From Aquibaculum sediminis (GTDB taxonomy: Bacteria > Pseudomonadota > Alphaproteobacteria > Kiloniellales > DSM-21159): a stretch of DNA of 64,000 nucleotides. Shown piece after piece: positions 52,436 through 59,704 of this stretch. Below the pieces are notes generated by a model that was not told where the DNA came from, did not search any database, and saw nothing but the letters and a program-made list of their open reading frames with translations. Position 1 is the first letter of the stretch. Each line of letters opens with the position of its first letter. A program made the position numbers and the translations under genes. The stretch covers positions 62,001 through 126,000 of the forward strand of contig NZ_JBFCVK010000006.1 in NCBI RefSeq assembly GCF_040712085.1, given 5' to 3'.

Positions 52436-55051
52436 ATGCACGTTGTCGTTGTCGAATCCCCCGCCAAGGCCAAGACCATCAACAAATATCTGGGCAAGGA
52501 TTTTGAGGTCCTGGCCAGCTATGGTCATGTCCGCGATCTGCCCTCGAAGGATGGCTCGGTCAATCCCGAGGCCGACTTCGACATGGCCTGGAGCGTCGAT
52601 GATCGTGGCGAGAAGCGCCTGCGCGACATCGCCCATGCCGTGAAACAGGCCGACCAGCTCTATCTCGCCACCGATCCGGATCGCGAAGGCGAAGCGATTT
52701 CCTGGCACATCGTCGAGGAACTGCAGCGGCGCAAGGCGCTGAAAAAAGGTACGCCGGTCAAGCGCGTGGTCTTCAACGAGATCACAAAGTCCGCCGTGAT
52801 CGAGGCCTTCAAGCATCCGCGTGAGCTGAACCGCGAGCTGATCGACGCCTATCTGGCGCGCCGCGCCTTGGACTACCTGGTCGGCTTCACGTTGTCGCCG
52901 GTGCTCTGGCGCAAGCTGCCCGGCAGCCGCTCTGCCGGTCGCGTGCAGTCCGTGGCGTTGCGCCTGGTCTGCGAACGGGAATCGGAAATCGAGATCTTCC
53001 GGCCGCAGGAGTACTGGTCGCTTGCGGCGGAACTGGAAGCGGTCGGTCAGGGTCGCTTCAAGGCGCGCCTGGCACAGCTCGATGGCGAGAAGATCGAGCG
53101 GCTGTCCCTGGGCAACGAGGGCGCTGCCCGCCATGCGGAGGAGGTGGTTCGCGCTGCCGGCACCTACCGTGTGGCCTCGGTGGAACGCAAGCAGGTCCGC
53201 CGGCATCCGCAGCCCCCTTTCACCACCTCGACCTTGCAGCAGGAAGCCTCGCGCAAGCTGGGCCTGGGCGCCACCCGCACCATGCGCCTGGCGCAGCAGC
53301 TCTATGAGGGGCACGAGATCAATGGCGAGACGGTCGGGCTCATCACTTACATGCGGACCGACGGCGTCGCCATGTCCAACGAGGCCATCTCCCTGGCGCG
53401 GGAGCTGATTGTCGAGCAATACGGTGATTCCTATCTTCCCGGCGCGCCGCGGCACTACAAGTCGAAGGCCAAGAACGCCCAGGAGGCCCACGAGCCCGTA
53501 CGCCCGACCGATTTTCGTCGTACACCGGAGCAAGTACAGCGTTTCGTGCCACAGGACGAGGCGCGGCTTTATGAACTGATCTATTTGCGCGCCCTGGCCA
53601 GCCAGATGGAAAGCGCCCGCTTCGAGCAGGTGTCGGTGGACATCGCTGTCGGCGATGGCCGCACCCGCCTGCGCGCGACCGGCCAGATCCCGCTCTTCGA
53701 CGGCTTCCTAAAGCTCTACCAGGAGGGCCGGGACGAGGACGCCGAAGACGAGAACCAGGCGCGGCTGCCCAAGCTCGAAGAGGGGCAGGACCTGCATCTG
53801 CGCGACGTGCTCACCGAACAGCATTTCACACAGCCCCCGCCGCGCTATTCCGAAGCCAGCCTGGTGAAGAAGCTGGAGGAACTCGGCATCGGCCGTCCCT
53901 CCACCTATGCCTCGATCCTCCAGGTACTTCAGGATCGCGATTACGTGCGGCTGGAGAAGAAGCGCTTCATACCGGAAGACCGGGGCCGGATGGTCACCGC
54001 CTTCCTGCAGGCCTTCTTCCAGCGCTACGTGGAGTATGATTTCACAGCCCAGCTCGAGAACCAGCTGGACGAAATCTCGGGCGGCCGGGAGGACTGGAAA
54101 GAGGTACTGCGCCGCTTCTGGAGCGCCTTCTCCACTGCCATTGAAGAGACCAAGGGGCTGCGCATCGCCGAGGTGATCGATGCGTTGGACCGCGATCTCG
54201 GCCCGCACTTCTTCCCGGTCGATCCGGAAAACCCGGACAAGGATCCCAGGCTCTGCCCCACCTGCAATGAAGGGCGCCTGGGCCTGCGCATCGGCAAGAC
54301 CGGCGGCTTCATCGGCTGCTCCAACTATCCCGATTGCCGCTATACCCGGCCGCTGGCGCAAGCCGATGGCGAAGGCGGCGATCTCGCCGCCGAACCGCGC
54401 AAGCTGGGCCTCGACCCCGAAAGCGGTCTCGAAGTGACCCTGCGCAAGGGCCCCTATGGGCTGTACGTGCAACTGGGAGAAGCCGCAGCAAAGGGTGAGA
54501 AGCCTAAGCGCTCCTCGCTGCCCAAGACCCTGCCGCCGGACCAGGTCGATCTGGAACGCGCCCTGGCGTTGCTCTCCCTGCCACGCACACTGGGCCAGCA
54601 CGAGGGTGAGGAGGTCACCGCCGGCATCGGCCGCTTCGGCCCCTATGTACGCAAGGGCAAGACCTACAAGTCGATCCCGGCCGACGAGGACGTGCTCACC
54701 ATCGGGCTCAACCGCGCCGTGGACCTTCTGGCGCAGAAGGTGGAACGCGGCGGCGGCGCGCTGAAGACCCTGGGAACGCACCCGGATGGTGGTGAGATCA
54801 CCGTGCACTCGGGCCGCTACGGACCATATGTGAAGCACGGCAAGATCAATGCGACCCTGCCCAAGGACAGCGACCCACAGGCGATCACGCTGGACGAGGC
54901 CCTGCCCCTGATCGCCGCGAAGGCGGCCAAGGCTCCAGCAGGCAAACGCAAGGCAACCACCGCAAAGAAGGCCCCGGCAAAGAAGGCCCCGGCAAAGAAG
55001 GCTCCAGCAAAGAAAGCAGCGGCAAAGAAGACGGCTTCCACTGCGAAATGA
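52436..55051 (+). CDS. topA: DNA topoisomerase I
   Basis: The 871-residue type IA topoisomerase relaxes negative supercoils. The TOPRIM domain has VVVESPAKAKTINKYLG at the start and LATDPDREGEAISWH near residue 78. The active-site tyrosine is residue 305 in GLITYMRTDG, and the gate region has EELGIGRPSTYASILQVLQ. One zinc ribbon remains (LCPTCNEGRLGLR to CSNYPDCRYTR), then alphaproteobacterial topoisomerase-like repeat domains with GIGRFGPYVRKGKTYKSI and GRYGPYVKHGKINATLP. The protein ends in a lysine/alanine/proline repeat tail. Confidence 0.97.
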   Translation: MHVVVVESPAKAKTINKYLGKDFEVLASYGHVRDLPSKDGSVNPEADFDMAWSVDDRGEKRLRDIAHAVKQADQLYLATDPDREGEAISWHIVEELQRRKALKKGTPVKRVVFNEITKSAVIEAFKHPRELNRELIDAYLARRALDYLVGFTLSPVLWRKLPGSRSAGRVQSVALRLVCERESEIEIFRPQEYWSLAAELEAVGQGRFKARLAQLDGEKIERLSLGNEGAARHAEEVVRAAGTYRVASVERKQVRRHPQPPFTTSTLQQEASRKLGLGATRTMRLAQQLYEGHEINGETVGLITYMRTDGVAMSNEAISLARELIVEQYGDSYLPGAPRHYKSKAKNAQEAHEPVRPTDFRRTPEQVQRFVPQDEARLYELIYLRALASQMESARFEQVSVDIAVGDGRTRLRATGQIPLFDGFLKLYQEGRDEDAEDENQARLPKLEEGQDLHLRDVLTEQHFTQPPPRYSEASLVKKLEELGIGRPSTYASILQVLQDRDYVRLEKKRFIPEDRGRMVTAFLQAFFQRYVEYDFTAQLENQLDEISGGREDWKEVLRRFWSAFSTAIEETKGLRIAEVIDALDRDLGPHFFPVDPENPDKDPRLCPTCNEGRLGLRIGKTGGFIGCSNYPDCRYTRPLAQADGEGGDLAAEPRKLGLDPESGLEVTLRKGPYGLYVQLGEAAAKGEKPKRSSLPKTLPPDQVDLERALALLSLPRTLGQHEGEEVTAGIGRFGPYVRKGKTYKSIPADEDVLTIGLNRAVDLLAQKVERGGGALKTLGTHPDGGEITVHSGRYGPYVKHGKINATLPKDSDPQAITLDEALPLIAAKAAKAPAGKRKATTAKKAPAKKAPAKKAPAKKAAAKKTASTAK
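54964..55045 (+). repeat. Tandem repeat encoding the KKAPA tail of topA
   Basis: Three to four copies of a 15-base unit (AAGAAGGCCCCGGCA and variants) encode KKAPA repeats at the TopA C-terminus, passing into KKAAAKK. Such basic tails bind DNA non-specifically, and the unit number may vary between strains. Confidence 0.8.
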
Positions 55052-55372
55052 CGGTGCTTGGCAGGGTGCTAAGCGGGATTGCGGCAACGACGACCAAAGA
55101 CTCCTGGTCCCGCGCGTGAAGGAGCCTTTGGCGACCCAGCACAAATGCCTGTGCGAGCGCCGGGGGAAGCAGCAAGGGGCGGCAGGACCAATCAAGCATG
55201 GGGCAAAGGTGGCAACGACGGGAAAAGAAGGTGGGCAGCGCTGGTCCGGCGCGACACCTGCGATACCTTCAGTCCGATAGCATCAGCTCACCGGTAAAGC
55301 GCTAAAATCCAGTTCTGCCAGCCCTCATTCCCCTCTGCGTGCAAGGCGATTGGCTTACCTATCACAGAGCCC

Positions 55373-55402
55373 TTGTTCTGTCATAAATTATTACCATATA
55401 AT
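55373..55402 (+). promoter_or_regulatory. Promoter in the AT-rich region
   Basis: A perfect TATAAT (55397-55402) lies 18 bases after TTGTTC (55373-55378). Transcription would start near 55409 and run toward the orphan gene at 55664. It has the best -10 match noticed in the window. Confidence 0.6.
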
Positions 55403-55408
55403 AAGTGT

Positions 55409-55624
55409 GTTTATTGCCACGAACGCGCAAGCAATCACTCGTCATCAGATAGAGCGGAATGCGTTTCTGATGAATCATCGCGCATGGCTTCTGAGAAAGT
55501 ATATTAACGAGCGATTAATTTTCATCTGACTAAAGACCGATATCTTATTGGCGATAGCTGCGATGAAGACTTGATAAAAGCACGCGCGGTAGGTTTACCC
55601 GAGGGTTGGTAAACTCAGTTTTTC
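55409..55624 (+). ncRNA. Candidate small RNA or long leader
   Basis: A transcript from the TATAAT promoter to the hairpin at 55593-55614 would be about 215 bases. It can form TTGC/GCAA (about 55413-55435), then the stem TCATCAGA (55442-55449) with TCTGATGA (55466-55473), then the final hairpin. A 19-codon open frame at 55470-55529 begins in the second stem but lacks a good ribosome site. It matches no RNA family I know. It may be a free sRNA or the attenuated 5' leader of the downstream pair of genes. Confidence 0.35.
55593..55623 (+). terminator. Terminator-like hairpin before the orphan gene
   Basis: GTTTACC (55593-55599) and GGTAAAC (55608-55614) form a 7-bp stem with an 8-base loop. TCAG and five T residues (55619-55623) follow. 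It ends 40 bases before the orphan gene start, a position suited to a small-RNA end or an attenuator. Confidence 0.55.
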
Positions 55625-55663
55625 TGCCTGTAAGATACGGAGTGGAGCGGCAAAGCAGAACGG

Positions 55664-56194
55664 GTGAATACTCTCAATTCAGCAAGGATGATGCAACTCA
55701 TGGCCCCCACAACAGCAGACCCTTCTCCCTCGCCACCAGAGTCAACTGACCTTGAAAGGCGGGTTCTGGCCCACGAGCGCATCCTCCAATCCCTTCTCGC
55801 CTACATGGCCCGGACTGAGCCGCGCTTTGTCGACCACCTCAGGCAACGATTCGTCGAGCCGATGGCAATGACCCGTCACGAGCATGCCTACAGGGATGTC
55901 GACGACTATGCTGAAGAATTCATCCGTGCGGTCATGCACCTCGGGGTACCGCCCGCTCCCCAACGTTCGGAAGGCCAAGCGATCTCCAATTCAACGATCA
56001 CGTCGGCAAGGGCTCTGGGACGCAAGCGAGCGTCCGCGCGATCGTCTTCTCCTGACACTCGACCCGATCGCGTTCAGCTCAAGGAGAGGGATGGCATGTG
56101 GGAGGTGACCGTCGATGGCAAGTTCCGGGGCGATTATCCCCTGAAAGAACATGCACTTGCCGCAGTGGCACTGGCCCATCTTTCCCTAAGGTGA
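55664..56194 (+). CDS. Hypothetical protein coupled to a fatty acid desaturase
   Basis: I do not recognise this 176-residue protein. It has a short disordered start, a helical segment (LERRVLAHERILQSLLAYMA, then TEPRFVDHLRQRFVEPM), a second helix DDYAEEFIRAVMHLG, and a Ser/Arg-rich linker. A compact C-terminal part, WEVTVDGKFRGDYPLKEHAL, reads like a small beta-hairpin domain. No membrane helix or signal peptide is seen. The start is uncertain: GTG 55664 gives the full frame, and ATG 55688, 55691 or 55700 are alternatives, the last having AAGGA upstream. It ends 12 bases before the desaturase gene and is probably co-transcribed with it. Confidence 0.7.
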   Translation: MNTLNSARMMQLMAPTTADPSPSPPESTDLERRVLAHERILQSLLAYMARTEPRFVDHLRQRFVEPMAMTRHEHAYRDVDDYAEEFIRAVMHLGVPPAPQRSEGQAISNSTITSARALGRKRASARSSSPDTRPDRVQLKERDGMWEVTVDGKFRGDYPLKEHALAAVALAHLSLR

Positions 56195-56206
56195 TGACTG
56201 AGACTT

Positions 56207-57214
56207 ATGAGTGACTCGACCCAACTTCGCCAGAGCGCACGCCGCTTCCAGGCACCGATCCTAAGCAAGAGCGTCGCTCAGGCCATCACCTCATTCGGTG
56301 GCTTCTTCGCAACCTGCATCGCGATGTACATTCTGAGCAGCGTGTCCTACTGGCTCCCGCTGGTGCTGGCGCCGCTGGCTGCCGGATTTCTGATGCGCAT
56401 CTTCATTATCCAGCACGATTGCGGACATCTGTCCTTCTTCCAGGGGCGGCGCGCAAACAACCTGCTCGGTTTCGCATGCAGCCTGCTGACCCTCACCCCC
56501 TACGCAGCATGGCGGCGACAACACGCCGGCCACCACGGGGTCTGGAACGATCTCGATCGCCGCAACAGCGGTGCGGATATCTACTCAGCCTGTCTGACCG
56601 TGGCTGAATATCGCGCGCTGTCCCCGTTTCGACGCTGGATGTACCGGGCGACCCGTCACCCCTTGGTGGCCAACATTCTCTTGCCTCCATTGGTGTTCCT
56701 CGGACTTTACCGCTTTCCCTTCGATACTCCGAAGGAATGGCGGCATGAGCGCAACGCCGTCTATGTCACCAACGCAGCGCTGATTGTGCTCTTTGGAGCG
56801 TTGGGATTGCTGCTGGGATTCGGCAAGGTTGCGGCCGTGCACATCCCGATCATCGTACTGGCGTCGATCATCGGTGTCTGGCTGTTCTCCATCCAGCACC
56901 GCGGTGAAACGACGATCTGGGCCCGCCACGATGAATGGGACGCCGTCTCCGCGTCTTTGCGCGGTTCGACCTACCTGCGCCTGCCCTCGATCCTGAATTG
57001 GTTCACTGGCAATATCGGGTACCACCATGTGCATCACCTGAACCCGCGCATCCCCAATTACCGGCTTCAGGAGTGCCACGAGGCGGAACCGGCGCTGCAG
57101 GATGCCACGACCCACTCCTTCCGGGACGGCTTGCATGCAGTGCGATTCGTGCTGTGGGACGAAGCACGCGGCCGAATGGTCACATTTCGTGAGGCAGAAG
57201 CGACAGCGGCTTGA
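56207..57214 (+). CDS. Membrane fatty acid desaturase
   Basis: This 335-residue di-iron membrane enzyme has the three histidine boxes of acyl-lipid desaturases: HDCGH at residues 70-74, HAGHH at 106-110, and HHVHH at 273-277. At least four hydrophobic helices separate them (ITSFGGFFATCIAMYILSS, YWLPLVLAPLAAGFLM, LVANILLPPLVFLGLY, AALIVLFGALGLLLGFG). The pattern fits delta-12-like bacterial desaturases that unsaturate membrane lipids, often when temperature falls. It follows the orphan gene by 12 bases downstream of the AT-rich leader region. The position of the double bond cannot be predicted. Confidence 0.92.
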   Translation: MSDSTQLRQSARRFQAPILSKSVAQAITSFGGFFATCIAMYILSSVSYWLPLVLAPLAAGFLMRIFIIQHDCGHLSFFQGRRANNLLGFACSLLTLTPYAAWRRQHAGHHGVWNDLDRRNSGADIYSACLTVAEYRALSPFRRWMYRATRHPLVANILLPPLVFLGLYRFPFDTPKEWRHERNAVYVTNAALIVLFGALGLLLGFGKVAAVHIPIIVLASIIGVWLFSIQHRGETTIWARHDEWDAVSASLRGSTYLRLPSILNWFTGNIGYHHVHHLNPRIPNYRLQECHEAEPALQDATTHSFRDGLHAVRFVLWDEARGRMVTFREAEATAA

Positions 57215-57281
57215 TCCAGCCGAGACGCTGTAATCAGCGCGATCACCGCAGCGATCGTGCGAAATGCTGATGACCCTGCGA

Positions 57282-57303
57282 GGCAGGCGATCGAGCGCCT
57301 GCC
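57282..57303. repeat. Hairpin between convergent desaturase and DUF1178 genes
   Basis: GGCAGGCG and CGCCTGCC form a perfect 8-bp stem around ATCGAG. No T run follows on either strand, so a weak or Rho-assisted end for both convergent transcripts is the most that can be said. Confidence 0.4.
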
Positions 57304-57339
57304 ACTGACCGATCTCGATGATTGCGGATCAGATCGCTT

Positions 57340-57801
57340 TCAGGCGTCTTCGCGCGGCACCCAGGGAACTTGAGCGAAGTCGATGCCCTCGTCCGCCAGC
57401 GCTTCGGCCTCTTCCTGGGAGCTTTCGCCGTAGATGGCGCGTTCCTCGGTTTCACCGTAGTGGATCCGCCGCGCCTCCTCGGCAAAGTTCGTGCCGACAT
57501 AGTCGCAGTTCTCTTCCACCTTTCGCCGCACTGCCTGCAGCAACTGACGCAGTTTCTCAGCCTGCGCCATGACGGCCTGGTTGGTCGGAGGCGTTTCCGT
57601 GGCCGACATCGGGGCCTGCTGCTGGTTCTCCACCACCTCCTTGCCCACGCGCGGCGCCATCAGGGCCTTGCTCACCGCAGTCGAACCACAGTGGGGACAG
57701 CTGACGTTGCCGCTGGCTGAAAGCGTGTCAAAGGCCTCGGAATTGCGAAACCAGGATTCGAAGCCGTGAGCGTTGTCGCAGGCGAGGGCGTATCGGATCA
57801 T
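57340..57801 (-). CDS. DUF1178 family protein
   Basis: The 153-residue protein begins MIRYALACDNAHGFESWF and contains SCPHCGSTAVSKALMAPRV, a likely zinc-binding pair of cysteines. A helical middle follows, and then the conserved DYVGTNFAEEARRIHYGE and PWVPRED ending. This matches DUF1178, found in most alphaproteobacteria and functionally uncharacterised. I chose the ATG at 57799-57801 because the family starts with MIRY. The 19 extra upstream codons overlap the divergent methyltransferase gene. Confidence 0.88.
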   Translation of the reverse strand: MIRYALACDNAHGFESWFRNSEAFDTLSASGNVSCPHCGSTAVSKALMAPRVGKEVVENQQQAPMSATETPPTNQAVMAQAEKLRQLLQAVRRKVEENCDYVGTNFAEEARRIHYGETEERAIYGESSQEEAEALADEGIDFAQVPWVPREDA

Positions 57802-57848
57802 CACAGGTGTTGCGTAAGAGGTTGCACTGACTGCTAAATGGCATCGCC

Positions 57849-58403
57849 ATGGCAACAAGTAAAGATCACGCGCCGGGATTGCCCCGGCCCTCCGCTTGGA
57901 TCTGTCGCTTCGCGCCGCTGATTCCGCGGGGCGGGGCCGTGCTCGATCTCGCCTGCGGCAGCGGTCGCCATCTGCGACTGCTGCGCGCCATGGGGCACCC
58001 AGTGACCGGACTGGACCGGGATATCAGCCCGCTTGGCGACCTGGCGAACGTCACTGACGCCGAATTGATCGAGGCCGATCTGGAGGATGGCTCGCCCTTT
58101 CCGCTTGAGGGGCGACGTTTCGCCGGCGTGATCGTCACGAACTATCTGCATCGGCATTTGCTGCCGTGCCTGCCGGACCTGCTCGCACCGGGCGGGCTGC
58201 TGCTTTACGAGACCTTTGCCCAGGGCAATGAACGTTTCGGCCGTCCTCGAAATCCCGATTTCCTGCTGGCGCCGGGGGAGCTGCTGGAGATGGTGCGCCA
58301 CCGGCTCCAGGTGCTGGGCTACGAGCACGGCGAGGTCTGGGAGCCGAGGCGGGCAGTGATGCAGCGCCTGGCCGCGCGCAAGACGGAGAGCGCGCAAGGC
58401 TGA
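57849..58403 (+). CDS. Class I SAM-dependent methyltransferase, TehB-like
   Basis: The 184-residue protein has the AdoMet-binding motif VLDLACGSGRHLRLLRAMG near residue 31, then VTGLDRDISPLGDL, a second strand with IEADLEDGSPFPL, and IVTNYLHRHLLPCLPDLLAP, where an asparagine-tyrosine pair follows strand four. The substrate is unknown; the order resembles small TehB/UbiE-like enzymes. It is divergent from DUF1178 with 47 bases between starts, a neighbourhood seen in other alphaproteobacteria. Confidence 0.82.
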   Translation: MATSKDHAPGLPRPSAWICRFAPLIPRGGAVLDLACGSGRHLRLLRAMGHPVTGLDRDISPLGDLANVTDAELIEADLEDGSPFPLEGRRFAGVIVTNYLHRHLLPCLPDLLAPGGLLLYETFAQGNERFGRPRNPDFLLAPGELLEMVRHRLQVLGYEHGEVWEPRRAVMQRLAARKTESAQG

Positions 58404-58494
58404 CCTGCACGTGCGTCCGTTGTCCCGCCCCACGGCTATGGCTAAATGAAGCGGTGTATATGGCCGCAAGCGGCCGCTGCGCGGAATCCCGACC

Positions 58495-59130
58495 TTGGAA
58501 GCCTTTCTCATACACTGGCTGGAGGTGGGCGGCCTGATTGCCCTGGCCGCCGTCATGGCGAGTGAGCGCTTCCTGCCTATCCTGCCGTCTTACGCCGTTC
58601 TCGCACTGGGCGGCATCGCCGCCGCGGAAGGTGCCTATGGCGTTGAGGCGGCTATTCTCGCCAGCGTGCTCGGCTCCTTCCTCGGAAGCCTGGGTTGGTA
58701 TGCTCTGGGCCACGCCGTCGGGCCGGATCGCGTGGACAACTTCATCGCACGACGCGGTCGCTGGCTGGGCTTGACGCCACGCGCCTACGACCAGGCGGCC
58801 CGCGGATACCGCAGGCACAGCCGGCTGCTGCTGGCGCTGACGCAGCTTGTGCCCACAGTGCGCATCTTTGCCACCTTCCCCGCCGGCGTGCTTCGCGTGC
58901 CGGCAAAGGGCGTGCTGTTGCCTACCTTCATCGGAATTCTCGGCTGGAACGGGGCCTTCGTTCTGGCTGGCTATCTGTTGGAAGCCAGTCCGCTGGGAGA
59001 AGATGGCTTGGCCCTGCCAGTGCTGCTGGGCGTCGTGCTGGTGGAGGCGCTGCTGGTCTGGGGTGGCTATCTGCTTTGGCGCCGCTGGCGGGCCAGGCAG
59101 GCCGAACTGGCGGCGAACACCCCGCGTTAA
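58495..59130 (+). CDS. DedA family membrane protein
   Basis: This 211-residue protein starts at TTG (58495-58497). It has several hydrophobic helices, the DedA-type ERFLPILPSYAVLALGGIAA near residue 25, and GSFLGSLGWYALGHAVG near residue 62. RHSRLLLALTQLVPTVRIFA and the sequence FPAGVLRVPAKGVLL follow, where the re-entrant loop arginine and proline are conserved. DedA proteins are implicated in flipping of undecaprenyl phosphate or phospholipids and in pH homeostasis; which applies here is unknown. The TTG start is inferred from alignment with the family's first helix. Confidence 0.85.
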   Translation: MEAFLIHWLEVGGLIALAAVMASERFLPILPSYAVLALGGIAAAEGAYGVEAAILASVLGSFLGSLGWYALGHAVGPDRVDNFIARRGRWLGLTPRAYDQAARGYRRHSRLLLALTQLVPTVRIFATFPAGVLRVPAKGVLLPTFIGILGWNGAFVLAGYLLEASPLGEDGLALPVLLGVVLVEALLVWGGYLLWRRWRARQAELAANTPR

Positions 59131-59203
59131 AAAGGGTGACCTTCACGGCATAGATGTTAGGCTCTGCCCCCAACATTCTGAAGACAGATCGGATTGACGC
59201 GGA

Positions 59204-59686
59204 ATGATGTCGCAGAAGGCGCGCTACGCCTTGCGTGCCCTTATGGCGCTGGCGCGCCTGCCCGCGCAGCAGACAGTGATGATCTCGGAGATCGCGGCCT
59301 GCGAACGCATTCCGCACAAGTTCCTCGAACAGATCCTGCTCGACCTGAAGCACCAAGGCCTCGTCTACAGTCGGCGCGGCCGCGGTGGCGGCTACGGCCT
59401 CCTGAAGCGGCCGGAGGAAATCACCTTCGGTCAGGTGGTACGCGGGATCGACGGGCCGATGGCGCCCCTGCCTTGCCTCAGCCGCACCGCCTATCGCCGC
59501 TGCAGCGACTGCCCCGATGAGGCGCGCTGCGGCATGCGCCGGGTCTTCGCCAAGGCCCACGCTGCCACGACAGCGGTTCTGGACAGCACCACCCTGGCAA
59601 CGCTGCTCGACAACCCTGCGAGGGACCAGGAGGCGCCGACGTCCCTTGCCGTGCCGGCAGCGTCTCAGGGCGGTCACCCCGACTGA
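59204..59686 (+). CDS. Rrf2 family transcriptional regulator with four cysteines
   Basis: The 160-residue protein has the Rrf2 winged helix: SQKARYALRALMALARLP, IPHKFLEQILLDLKHQGLV and SRRGRGGGYGLLKRPEEI. Cysteines follow at residues 91, 100, 103 and 109 in a short loop, a position where IscR, NsrR and RirA hold an iron-sulfur cluster. The spacing (8, 2 and 5 residues between them) differs from IscR, so it may sense iron, NO or redox state by a variant cluster. It converges on hemY. The target genes are not evident. Confidence 0.85.
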   Translation: MMSQKARYALRALMALARLPAQQTVMISEIAACERIPHKFLEQILLDLKHQGLVYSRRGRGGGYGLLKRPEEITFGQVVRGIDGPMAPLPCLSRTAYRRCSDCPDEARCGMRRVFAKAHAATTAVLDSTTLATLLDNPARDQEAPTSLAVPAASQGGHPD

Positions 59687-59704
59687 GCCGCGGCCGGACC
59701 CCGG

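Larger units (their letters stand above)
55052..55663. other. AT-rich intergenic region after topA
   Basis: These 612 bases carry no convincing protein gene. The first 250 bases are ordinary GC-rich DNA. From about 55370 to 55640 the composition drops sharply: in both 55381-55440 and 55501-55560 only 21 of 60 bases are G or C. The AT-rich part holds a consensus promoter, a perfect 8-base dyad and a terminator-like hairpin, listed separately. Confidence 0.7.

Noticed and set aside
54964..55045. Repeat array at the end of topA as a mobile or CRISPR element
   Set aside because: It is in frame and encodes a basic KKAPA tail, a normal feature of alphaproteobacterial topoisomerase I.
55079..55297. 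72-codon frame after topA
   Set aside because: It is arginine-rich with no ribosome site or recognisable motif, and starts in the decaying GC-rich tail of topA.
55470..55529. 19-codon frame inside the AT-rich candidate RNA
   Set aside because: The start is buried in a stem and lacks a good ribosome site, so a leader peptide cannot be supported; kept only as a note.
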